From NCBI GenBank assembly GCA_934130355.1, contig CAKOXV010000006.1, forward strand, positions 1 to 64,000: a stretch of DNA of 64,000 nt, given 5' to 3'. The notes under the pieces were generated by a model, which was not told the DNA's origin, ran no database searches, and worked only from the letters and a program-made list of their open reading frames with translations. Within the stretch, counting starts at the first letter, position 1; each line of letters begins with the position of its first letter. This stretch comes from an uncultured Clostridia bacterium (lineage in GTDB: Bacteria > Bacillota > Clostridia > TANB77 > CAG-508). The position numbers were made by a program, and so were the translations under genes. Shown here in pieces: positions 1 through 7,902 of this stretch.

Positions 1-943
1 TTCACAATATAAATAATTATTATATGAACCATATCCTGCATCAGCAATTGGATATTTCGGATATTTTCCATATATTTTATTAAATTTTTCCATTAAAGGT
101 ACAAAACAGTCCATGTCTGAAGCATATTGTTTAACATCTACTGTAGCTATATATTCTTCACAAACACCAATTTGAAGGTTATATGCTGGTAGCAATTGAT
201 CGTTTCCCATATAGTCTGTTTTTATTCTCATAAATGTAGCACTCTTATCTGTTTTTGAGTAACTTCCTCTTTTTTCTTCACAAATTTCAATGTGCTTGGC
301 ATATTCTTTTAGTCTTTCTTTATACTCTTTTATTTTTTCATAATTTCTTTGAATATTAGTTTTTCTTTTTCCTCTTCCATAAACAAATTTGCTTTCATCT
401 ATGCTTAATATTTTTGTATAGTTTTCAAGTATTCCTTCAAGATATTCAATAGCATATTCTGTTCTTGTTTCAAATTTCACGCCTAATAACATTAATTCTT
501 CTTTATTCATTTTTCCAATTAATTCAGTGATTTTACAAAATACTTTATTTCTATTTGTAATACAAGACTTTTTCCATACCCAAAGTATTCGTTAAATTTT
601 CTCTTATAAAATTCCCTATTGTAGCAAAAGTAGGAGCAGTCATATCGTCTAATAAATACATATATCTAATATCCGTTTTACAGGCTTTTTCAATTCCTCT
701 TAAGGATAAATAGCCATTTTCCATAAATGAGAATAATATAACTTTTAGTAAATTTTCTCGATTATATTTGGGTCGACCAGTTTTGTAACCTTTCTTTACA
801 AAATATGAATTTAAGTCAATACAATCGATAATTTCACAAAAACTATATACTGGATCAGAAATTTCTATAATTTTTTCAATTTCTAGTGGTAATTTTAATT
901 GTTTTGGTTTATAATTATTATTGGTATAGTTATTAGTTTTCAT
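1..943 (-). pseudogene. IS1182-family transposase, internally deleted, runs off left edge
   Basis: Read on the minus strand this is an IS1182-type DDE transposase in two frames. From 943 down to about 570 it gives the N-terminal DUF772-like region ending in FIRENLTN; that frame stops at 551-553. A second frame, open from about 575 to the window edge, resumes at WVWKKSCI and has the family blocks YMGNDQLLPAYN and ADAGYGSYNN. From memory of intact relatives, about 40 residues between the two blocks are missing, including the segment with the first catalytic Asp (family motif YIDGTK). The part with the last catalytic residue is outside the window. The copy cannot encode an active enzyme. No intact partner copy is visible here. 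Confidence 0.85.
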
Positions 944-960
944 ATATTAAATTATACCAT

Positions 961-993
961 AAACGCCTTATTTTTCAACAAATTAAGGCGTTT
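961..993. repeat. Inverted repeat at the transposase 5' end
   Basis: Ten-base perfect arms (AAACGCCTTA at 961-970 and its complement at 984-993) flank a 13-base loop, just upstream of the transposase start at 943. It could be the outer end of the insertion sequence or a terminator that shields the element from outside transcription. The matching left end is outside the window. Confidence 0.5.
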
Positions 994-1000
994 TCATATT

Positions 1001-1044
1001 AAAAAAGAGATTTGAGCTAAAATCTTAACTCAAATCTCTTTTTT
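1001..1044. terminator. Bidirectional hairpin terminator
   Basis: Perfect 16-base arms (1001-1016 and 1029-1044) with A and T runs at the base make a terminator usable from either side. On the minus strand it follows the orphan coding tail described for 1045-1343; on the plus strand it would insulate the transposase. Confidence 0.7.
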
Positions 1045-1343
1045 CTTCGGGACTTTTTTTCAGCCCCTTTTCTAAACTTGTATATTAAATTAATTATTAA
1101 TCTTCGTAGTTTGTTTTATCAATATACGTAAAATCATCGTCTTTTTCTATTTCATATTTTATTTCTTTATAATTTTATATTTACGTTACTCTACGCAAAC
1201 ATCTATGTTTTTAGTTATTATGTTGTAAACAAAAGATCTTCGAGAATACCAATTCTACATTTTTCAACATTTTTTGTAAAAATTGCACCTTTTATTACTA
1301 CTTATATCGTCTAATATTTAGTTCGAAGAACGGAGGTGTTAAA
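1045..1343. other. Intergenic region with an orphan gene tail and a duplicated 31-base segment
   Basis: No intact gene is visible. On the minus strand a short open stretch of about 25 codons ends with DKTNYED and a TAA at 1097-1099. It looks like the last remnant of a lost gene. The bases 1068-1098 around that stop recur at 5259-5289 with two mismatches, where they also surround the stop codon of another orphan tail and precede a terminator. The remainder is AT-rich and should hold the promoter of the gene at 1344, but I cannot identify a convincing -35/-10 pair. Confidence 0.4.
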
Positions 1344-2063
1344 ATGTTGAATCTACTAATCATAGATAGTAATCTTAATAATTCAAAATGTTTACTAAAT
1401 TATATTTCAGAAAACAGTTCTAAAATTAGAGTTCATTCTATTGCAAATACTTTAAATGAAGGCATAAGAATATTAAATTCAGGTTTAATAGATATTACAG
1501 TAATAAATGTAGTTGATAATTTTAATTCTATCATTGATAACATACATACTATCTCTAACACTTATTTTGAAAAATATAAGAAATCTATTATTATAATTTC
1601 TAACAGTGTTAGCCCCCCCTGCTCCGATTCTTATATCTATGAATGTATTTCTTCCAAAGAAGATATGTCCCTGGTATATTTGAAAATATGTGATATCGTC
1701 AAAAGTAAAATAGCAGAACCTAATAACTCTATTTTATTGGGTAAAATTTATGAGGAATTAAAATATATTGGATATAATCCATCATACTATGGTGCTAGAT
1801 ATTTAGCAGAAAGCATTGCATTAATATATGGCAATTATGATTGTAGTGAAAATTTAAATAAAAATATTTATCCTATACTTGCTAAAAGACATAACAAAAC
1901 AATTAATACAATCAAAGGTGATATTAGATCTGCTACGAATTCAATGTTTTATGAATGTGATGAATTAAGGCTTAAAACTTATTTTAATTTTTATACTGTT
2001 TCTAAGCCAAAGCCCAAATTAGTAATATATACAATTTTAAATAAATTGTATAATGTTATTTAA
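1344..2063 (+). CDS. Spo0A-like response regulator with degenerate receiver
   Basis: A 239-residue protein with a CheY-like N-terminal half (about 1-125) and a C-terminal half (about 128-239) resembling the Spo0A DNA-binding domain (ILLGKIYEELKYIGYNPSYYG, YPILAKRHNKT). Only Asp8 of the acidic pocket is obvious (LLIIDSN). At the usual phospho-acceptor position the motif reads ITVINVV, Asn replacing Asp, so classical phosphorelay activation is unlikely. The recognition-helix region reads TINTIKGDIRSATN, unlike the Spo0A consensus SRVERAIRHAIE, so its DNA target probably differs. The ATG at 1344 has a strong GGAGG site eight bases upstream. It is one of few plus-strand genes here and stands alone. 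It is not the canonical spo0A; a specialised or phage/element-derived regulator is possible. Confidence 0.75.
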   Translation: MLNLLIIDSNLNNSKCLLNYISENSSKIRVHSIANTLNEGIRILNSGLIDITVINVVDNFNSIIDNIHTISNTYFEKYKKSIIIISNSVSPPCSDSYIYECISSKEDMSLVYLKICDIVKSKIAEPNNSILLGKIYEELKYIGYNPSYYGARYLAESIALIYGNYDCSENLNKNIYPILAKRHNKTINTIKGDIRSATNSMFYECDELRLKTYFNFYTVSKPKPKLVIYTILNKLYNVI

Positions 2064-2115
2064 TTTAAATCAATACAAAAAAGCTAGTATTGCTTTTGGT
2101 ATTATATTAATAGAA

Positions 2116-2146
2116 ATGCCGGTATCAAAAAAATTGATACCGGCAT
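2116..2146. repeat. Perfect 13-base stem-loop
   Basis: Arms ATGCCGGTATCAA (2116-2128) and its complement (2134-2146) enclose a five-base A loop between two convergent genes. There is no clear T run on either side, so it may be a weak shared terminator or a protein-binding site. Confidence 0.45.
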
Positions 2147-2280
2147 GAGTTTAATGAAAAACACACAATTTGTAAATATTACCGGTAATTAATCTAATTT
2201 ATTATCATCATCTAATTTGGGTATCGACTATTCTAATATTCCTTTCTACTTAAAAAGAGATATATAGATTAATCCATTTA

Positions 2281-3051
2281 TTAGCTGATTTTAATAAAAC
2301 CAGATTTCTTAATGTTGCTGCCGTCAACCTCATACTCAACATAAACGTATGTAGAGCCGAACTGAGAAAATTCCCAACAATAATACAAAGGATTATCGCT
2401 AGTACTAACAGTTCCAACACGGAAATACTGTTCACTAGGTCCTGCATATACAGTGGTCCCATTAGATACATTGATATACTTATCAGGATAATGCTCGTTA
2501 CAAGGTAAATCTCTTACAGTTGCCGGATTATTCCGCCAAGTAAGCTTAGAATGTTCAATGTAAGCACGCTTTCTTCCACTAGTGGTATTATATTCAATAT
2601 AATCCCAACCAGCCTGAGAAGCAAGTACAACGACATCTTCGCCAGCACTAACAGCTCCAACTTTTCTGTACAGATAAGCACCTTCCTGTCCATAATAGAC
2701 ATTGGAACTAGTGTTTACAGTTGCAACACAGGAATTAGAATCCGTCCAAATGTTAGGGTTAACAATGTAACCAGTCTTAGTACCACTGGAACTAGAGTAT
2801 TCTACACGTACATAAGCACTACCCCAGTTTTCCAAGATAGTAAAACCTTCATGTGCATAAATAGAACCTACTCTCGTGTTAGTTGAGGTATCCGTCCAAA
2901 CAGTTTGCTGAGTTCTTGCAATGCCAAGGCCTCCATTGTGGTAAGGTGCAGCAGCATTAGCCATCATTGCAGGAACTATGGTCAACACTGTTACTAAGCA
3001 CAATGCTAAAGCTAAGAACCTCGTGGTGAATTTTTTGTTTTTTTCTTTCAT
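2281..3051 (-). CDS. Secreted protein with three SH3b-like repeats
   Basis: The start is set at 3051 because AAGGAG lies seven bases before that ATG; an in-frame ATG at 3072 overlaps this site. The product of about 256 residues begins with a basic segment and a hydrophobic signal peptide, cleaved probably after ANAAA. Three SH3b-like units follow, each with a V-Y/W-x-G/D start and a closing Y-V/I-E-Y strand (for example YVRVEY, WDYIEY, VYVEY). SH3b domains usually bind cell-wall peptides. No catalytic domain is present, so the role is probably wall binding or adhesion. Base composition is clearly higher in G+C than neighbours, suggesting recent transfer. No operon partner is seen. Confidence 0.75.
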   Translation of the reverse strand: MKEKNKKFTTRFLALALCLVTVLTIVPAMMANAAAPYHNGGLGIARTQQTVWTDTSTNTRVGSIYAHEGFTILENWGSAYVRVEYSSSSGTKTGYIVNPNIWTDSNSCVATVNTSSNVYYGQEGAYLYRKVGAVSAGEDVVVLASQAGWDYIEYNTTSGRKRAYIEHSKLTWRNNPATVRDLPCNEHYPDKYINVSNGTTVYAGPSEQYFRVGTVSTSDNPLYYCWEFSQFGSTYVYVEYEVDGSNIKKSGFIKIS

Positions 3052-3096
3052 GTTGTTCTCCTTCCTATGCATGTTGTGTATTTTCCAAAAACTCTA

Positions 3097-3134
3097 TACC
3101 AAAATTCTATTGTAATGCTACAATAAAATTGGTA
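3097..3134. promoter_or_regulatory. Imperfect inverted repeat upstream of the SH3b gene
   Basis: Arms of about 17 bases (3097-3114 and 3118-3134, TACCAAAATT at the outer left) lie roughly 45 bases upstream of the SH3b gene start. It could be an operator or a leader hairpin. No regulator can be named from the sequence. Confidence 0.35.
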
Positions 3135-3245
3135 TTAATCTTTATAGCATTTTCCATGCTTTGTATATATATTAACACATTTATAAACTAATTTTTAAAA
3201 AGTGAAAAAAAGGTAAAAAAAAGAAAAACTCTTCCTTAGTTAACA

Positions 3246-3285
3246 CAAAAAGATTAGATAAATATTTGTTTATCTAATCTTTTTG
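3246..3285 (-). terminator. Rho-independent terminator after the anti-sigma gene
   Basis: Perfect 17-base arms (3246-3262, 3269-3285) around a six-base loop, with a T run on the minus strand, five bases beyond the stop codon at 3290. Confidence 0.8.
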
Positions 3286-3289
3286 TTTC

Positions 3290-4585
3290 TTATTTATTTA
3301 TTTTTAAAGCATTTAATTCAACATTTTGACTTTTGCACCCTTCATTTTCACTCAATATACTTTCTTCAATTGTTGGTATTATAGTTAAATCATTAATATT
3401 ATCTGTTTTTTCTATAACAATAATTTCAGAAGAATTTATTGTTGCTTTTTCTATATTATCTAATTCCCATTCTTCAATTTCTTTATCTTGGTAAATTATT
3501 TTCTTATTCAATTCATAAGTATATGCTACTAATTCATTCCCTTCTTTATCAAAAACTTTAGCTTCTCTATTTAGCATATTATTTAGATTTTTCGAATCAA
3601 TATTATCTATTTGGGTTGAAACTGTTGCTATAATGTGTATTGGTGTTATTTTTATTTTTTCGACCTTTTGTGTCATGTTTTTATATTTAGATTCATTAAA
3701 CTCAGGAATAATAGTTTCTGTATTTTCAGAAATACGACTTTTAGATACTTTCACATTAATTTCTCCATTCAAATCAAAAGTCCTGTAGTTGCCAGGTATA
3801 TTAGCGATACCACCATTTTTTCCTGTATCTCCCTGATTTCTCATAACATTATTACGAAATGTTAAAGTAATCTCTTCATTCCCTTTTGTCATGTCATTGG
3901 TTAAAAAATACATTTGATATAATTTATATTTATAATCAGATATTTTAGTTAGAGTTTGTAGTTTTCCTGTCCAATAACCATTTCCATTGATAATAATGTC
4001 GTTTCCTCCTCCAGTTTCATTGAATCCAATATAAAATATATTTTTTATTCCTTTCTCTTTTTCTTGAATTAATAAATCTTTTTGACTTTCATTTTCTTTT
4101 AATTGTATAAATTCATCTTCAATCATAAATTCACCAAGTCTTAAAAATTCTTTATCTATTGGGGCAATATTGACATCAAATTCAAGTAAAACATAGTTTT
4201 CATCATAAATTGTAGACACTAAACTTACTACAGTTTCATCATGATATAATTTCTGCCCACTTTCAATGTGTTTGTATTTTTCATATTCATCTGAAAATTT
4301 GATTCCCGAAGTTACCCATTCAAATACAGGTTTCCCTGTCACCATTCCTCCAAAAGCCGCATAAGCTATGGCACTTCCTGCCAAAACAATTATTCCTGAA
4401 GCAACTGCTGTTGCTAATTTCCTTATACAACTATTTTTCATTGTTTGTATTATTATTTGTTTGTCTTTATGCTCTTTATTTAAGTTTAAATTATTTAGTG
4501 CATATTTTATTTTATTATTTACTCTTTGTGGTATTTTTTTATTTTCAAAATCTATATTTGATAATATTTCTTCAATATCTTTCAT
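3290..4585 (-). CDS. DUF4179-type anti-sigma factor, membrane anchored
   Basis: A 431-residue protein with a cytoplasmic N-terminus of about 55 residues, one membrane helix (about 56-78, LATAVASGIIVLAGSAIAYA), and a large outside domain. The helix followed by AAFGG and a beta-rich domain with VSLVSTIYDENYVLLEF fits the DUF4179 family, membrane partners of ECF sigma factors. Its ATG overlaps the stop of the sigma gene by four bases (ATGA at 4582-4585), so the two are translationally coupled. By family precedent it holds the sigma factor inactive until an envelope signal arrives. The ligand is unknown. Confidence 0.75.
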   Translation of the reverse strand: MKDIEEILSNIDFENKKIPQRVNNKIKYALNNLNLNKEHKDKQIIIQTMKNSCIRKLATAVASGIIVLAGSAIAYAAFGGMVTGKPVFEWVTSGIKFSDEYEKYKHIESGQKLYHDETVVSLVSTIYDENYVLLEFDVNIAPIDKEFLRLGEFMIEDEFIQLKENESQKDLLIQEKEKGIKNIFYIGFNETGGGNDIIINGNGYWTGKLQTLTKISDYKYKLYQMYFLTNDMTKGNEEITLTFRNNVMRNQGDTGKNGGIANIPGNYRTFDLNGEINVKVSKSRISENTETIIPEFNESKYKNMTQKVEKIKITPIHIIATVSTQIDNIDSKNLNNMLNREAKVFDKEGNELVAYTYELNKKIIYQDKEIEEWELDNIEKATINSSEIIVIEKTDNINDLTIIPTIEESILSENEGCKSQNVELNALKINK

Positions 4586-5100
4586 ATCATTTCACCATCC
4601 TTTTCTAGTTGCTGTTTTATCTTTTCTCTAGCTCTAACCATTTTACTTTTTACAGTATTTTCTTTAATTTTCATTATCTCGCTAATCTCTTTAACAGTAT
4701 ATTTAGAACAATAATATAGAGTTAATATAAGTTTTTCTTCAGTATCTAAATTCTTTATTAGAACTTCAAATTCTAAATCATTAGAATCCTCATTTGCTGA
4801 TATGTAATTTTCCATTTCTTTTTCTTCATATGATATAGTATACTTACCTTTTTTCCTATATATATTATTGCACTCATTAATCAGTATTTTTACTAGCCAC
4901 GTTTTAAACAAAGAATCATCTTTTAATTTTTTTATATTTTTATAACTTTTATAAATTGTTTCTTGAATTGCATCTCCTATGTCATCATCATTGTTAAGTT
5001 TAGTCTTAGCAATTAAATATAATTCTTTTTCAACTGCCACTATTAACTCTGAAAATGCTTCCTTATCATTTTTTTTGGCTTTCTTTACAAGTTCTTCCAT
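4582..5100 (-). CDS. ECF-type RNA polymerase sigma factor
   Basis: The 172-residue product has sigma region 2 (about 10-75, with DDIGDAIQETIYKSYKNI and the WLVKILINECNNIYRK block) and region 4 (about 115-168, with LYYCSKYTVKEISEIMKIKE and TVKSKMVRAREKIKQ as the helix-turn-helix). Length and lack of regions 1 and 3 are typical of ECF sigma factors. GGAGG sits just before the ATG at 5100. It is the first gene of a two-gene operon with its anti-sigma factor, and such pairs usually transcribe themselves. Confidence 0.88.
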   Translation of the reverse strand: MEELVKKAKKNDKEAFSELIVAVEKELYLIAKTKLNNDDDIGDAIQETIYKSYKNIKKLKDDSLFKTWLVKILINECNNIYRKKGKYTISYEEKEMENYISANEDSNDLEFEVLIKNLDTEEKLILTLYYCSKYTVKEISEIMKIKENTVKSKMVRAREKIKQQLEKDGEMI

Positions 5101-5233
5101 TACTCCTCCGAAATTTTAAAATATGTACATATTGATACTTATTAGACCATTAAGCACTCGCTTTTAGTTGCAAAAGTAAAAAATTTTAATATTTTTTTTA
5201 TTTTTGCTAATATCTTATAAAAAATTATAGCAA

Positions 5234-5262
5234 AAAAGATTAGATTTTGCATCTAATCTTTT
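5234..5262 (-). terminator. Hairpin terminator
   Basis: Twelve-base perfect arms (5234-5245, 5251-5262) with a TTTGC loop. It lies next to an orphan coding tail on the minus strand (ending DEIE, stop at 5285-5287), and may end leftover transcripts from the gene at 5380. Confidence 0.6.
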
Positions 5263-5334
5263 CTAAACTTGCCTATTAAATTAATTATTCAATCTCATCC
5301 TTATATTCTTCAACATTTTTAAAAAAGAAAAAAA

Positions 5335-5362
5335 GAAAGGAATTCTTAAAAGAATTCCTTTC
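5335..5362 (-). terminator. Rho-independent terminator after the Spo0A-C gene
   Basis: Thirteen-base arms (5335-5347, 5350-5362) followed on the minus strand by a long T-rich tract, 18 bases beyond the stop at 5380. Confidence 0.75.
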
Positions 5363-5379
5363 TTATATGGAGACTGTAA

Positions 5380-5874
5380 TTACATATTAAATTTCAATCG
5401 AATTTTGTCAGTTATTATTGCAATGTACTCTGAATTTGTTGGATTTCCTTTTCTGTAGTCCACAGAATATCCAAATATGTCTTGTATAAGATCCACGTTT
5501 CCTCTTACCCAGGCCACTTCTATTGCATGCCGAATTGCTCGTTCTACTCTTGATGCTGTTGTTTTATACTTTTTGGCAATATCAGGATACAACCTTGTTG
5601 TTATTTTTCCTAATCTTTCACTATCCTCTATTGACATTAAAACAGCTTCTCTTGTATAATAGAATCCTTTTAGATTTGCTGGCATACCTATATTGTGCAG
5701 TGTCTCGGTTATGTATGCAAACATTTCCCTTTCATTTGAATAAGACTGTTGACCCTCCTCTTCCTTTTTTTCAGTGAGTTTTAAGACGATACTTTTCAGA
5801 ATTTTTTTGCTCCGTTCATCCTGAATTTTCTCAATCTCTTGCATGATGTCTTTGAATTCTTCTTGGGTGTACAT
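5380..5874 (-). CDS. Stand-alone Spo0A C-terminal DNA-binding domain
   Basis: The 164-residue product consists of a short charged helical N-terminus (about 1-45, coiled-coil like) and a full Spo0A effector domain (about 48-162). The hallmark stretch SRVERAIRHAIEVAW is intact, as are YPDIAKKYKTT and KGNPTNSEYIAII, so binding to 0A boxes is likely. There is no receiver domain, so it cannot be controlled by phosphorylation in the usual way; the N-terminal helix may allow dimerisation. AAAGGAG precedes the ATG at 5874. G+C is higher than neighbours. It could act as a constitutive competitor or activator at Spo0A promoters. It is not the full-length master regulator. Confidence 0.85.
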   Translation of the reverse strand: MYTQEEFKDIMQEIEKIQDERSKKILKSIVLKLTEKKEEEGQQSYSNEREMFAYITETLHNIGMPANLKGFYYTREAVLMSIEDSERLGKITTRLYPDIAKKYKTTASRVERAIRHAIEVAWVRGNVDLIQDIFGYSVDYRKGNPTNSEYIAIITDKIRLKFNM

Positions 5875-6062
5875 AATTCATTCTCCTTTTCAAAATAGCT
5901 TTTTAGCTTGGGACTTATATATAATAAAACTTTTATGAGAATTTTTGTCATTCTATTTATAAAAGCTACCTTTTATATATACATATGCTAACTATTTTGA
6001 ATTTATATATAATATTACTTGTTTTGTAAAAAATCTTACAAATATAGTTTTGTTGTTAAATT

Positions 6063-7901
6063 TTATTCAATCTCATCTTCACACTCTTCAAATTGGCTAT
6101 TATATAACTTCTCATAAAATCCGCCTTTTGCAAGTAATTCTTCATGAGTACCCTGTTCAACAATATCTCCATGATCCATTACTAATATTAAATCTGCATT
6201 TTTAATAGTAGACAATCTGTGTGCGATAATGAAAGAAGTTCTACCTTTCATTAAATTATCCATTGCTTTTTGGATTTCAATTTCAGTTCTTGTATCAATA
6301 GAACTTGTAGCTTCATCTAAAATCAAAATTTTAGGGTCTGCTAAAATTACCCTAGCTATTGTAAGTAATTGTTTTTGACCTGCTGAAATTCCACTAGTTT
6401 CTTCGCTTAGAACTGAATTATATCCATTTGGTAATGTTTTTATAAAGTGATGTACATGTGCTGCTTTTGCTGCCTGTATTACATCATCATCAGAAGCATC
6501 TTCTTTGCCATATTTTATATTGTCTTTTACAGTTCCTCCAAATAACCAAGTATCTTGTAAAACCATTCCAAACATCTGGCGAAGGTCACCTCTAGTGAAA
6601 TCTTTTATATTATGTCCATCTAGTAAAATTGTACCATCTGTAACATCATAAAATCTCATTAAAAGTTTAACCATTGTTGATTTTCCTGCACCTGTTGGGC
6701 CTACAATTGCAATTTTTTGTCCTTCATGTACATCTGCATTAAAATCTTTTATTACTATTTGATCTGGATTATATCCAAATTTGACATGTTCAAATTTGAT
6801 ATTTCCTTTTAACCCTTTAGTTGTTACTCCTTCAACGTTTGTTTCAACCTCTTCTTCTTGCTCTAAAAACTCAAAAATTCTTTCTGCAGCAGCAACCATT
6901 GCTTGCAACATGCTTGATACTTGTGCAATTTGATTTATTGGTTGAGTAAATTGTTTATTATATTGTATAAAGCTTTGAATATTTCCTACTGTTATTGTTC
7001 CATTTATTGCTAGATATCCTCCAGCCATAGCAACACCTACATATCCAATATTTGAGACAAAATTCATTATTGGGTGCATAAGTCCAGATAAGAATTGTGA
7101 TTTCCATGCAGCTTTATATAATTGTGAATTTGACTTTGAAAATTCTTCTTTTACTGTTTCTTCACCATTAAATGCTTTTACAATATTCAAGCCTGAAAAA
7201 ACTTCTTCTACTTGGCCATTTACATGTCCTAAATAGTCTTGTTGCATTTTAAAATATTTTTGTGATTTACCTACAATTATTTTTACAAGAAATGCTCCTA
7301 TAGGCATAACTATCAATGATATTAAAGTCATTTGAAAACTTATTGATAACATCATTATTAATATTCCTATTAATGTACAAACTGAAGTTATTATTTCTGT
7401 TACACTTTGGTTTAAGTTCATACCTAATGTATCAATATCGTTTGTTATTATTGATAATACTTCTCCATTCGTTTTTTTGTCAAAATAATTCATAGGTAAT
7501 TTGTTTATTTTTATTGCAAGATCATTTCTCATTTTATATGTAAGCTTTTGTGCAACTTGTGTCATTACAAAACTTTGGATGAAAGAGAATAATGTGCTTA
7601 CTACATATAAGCCAAATAATGTTAATAAAATTTTACCAACTTTATTGAAATCTATCCCACCATTTCCTGAGATTTTATTTACTAACCCACTGAATATTTC
7701 GGTTGTTGCATTTCCTAAAATTTTAGGTCCTACAATAGAAAAAATTGTGCTTCCTATAGCAAATATTATTACAATTACTAATGCTATTCTATATTTTGCT
7801 AAATAGTCTTTTATTAGTTTTTTGGTTGTTCCTTTAAAATCTTTTGCTTTTTCTGGTGCTCCTTTTGGACCTTTTCCTGGTCCTCCCATTGGTCCTGGCA
7901 T
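6063..7901 (-). CDS. ABC exporter half-transporter, catalytic-Glu subunit
   Basis: The 612-residue protein has a Gly/Pro-rich N-terminus, six membrane helices (about 35-330), and an ATPase domain with Walker A GPTGAGKST, Walker B ILILDEATSS with the catalytic Glu, and H-loop IIAHRLSTI. Its signature motif is ISAGQ instead of LSGGQ. With the gene at 7903 it forms a heterodimeric multidrug/lipid exporter of the BmrCD/TM287-288 type. It follows that gene by one base, with its GGAGGGG ribosome site inside the upstream coding end, so they are one operon. The substrate cannot be predicted. Confidence 0.85.
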   Translation of the reverse strand: MPGPMGGPGKGPKGAPEKAKDFKGTTKKLIKDYLAKYRIALVIVIIFAIGSTIFSIVGPKILGNATTEIFSGLVNKISGNGGIDFNKVGKILLTLFGLYVVSTLFSFIQSFVMTQVAQKLTYKMRNDLAIKINKLPMNYFDKKTNGEVLSIITNDIDTLGMNLNQSVTEIITSVCTLIGILIMMLSISFQMTLISLIVMPIGAFLVKIIVGKSQKYFKMQQDYLGHVNGQVEEVFSGLNIVKAFNGEETVKEEFSKSNSQLYKAAWKSQFLSGLMHPIMNFVSNIGYVGVAMAGGYLAINGTITVGNIQSFIQYNKQFTQPINQIAQVSSMLQAMVAAAERIFEFLEQEEEVETNVEGVTTKGLKGNIKFEHVKFGYNPDQIVIKDFNADVHEGQKIAIVGPTGAGKSTMVKLLMRFYDVTDGTILLDGHNIKDFTRGDLRQMFGMVLQDTWLFGGTVKDNIKYGKEDASDDDVIQAAKAAHVHHFIKTLPNGYNSVLSEETSGISAGQKQLLTIARVILADPKILILDEATSSIDTRTEIEIQKAMDNLMKGRTSFIIAHRLSTIKNADLILVMDHGDIVEQGTHEELLAKGGFYEKLYNSQFEECEDEIE

Positions 7902-7902
7902 A

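Noticed and set aside
2551..2886. Open frame opposite the SH3b gene on the plus strand
   Set aside because: The minus-strand frame has signal peptide, ribosome site and repeat structure; the plus frame has none of these.
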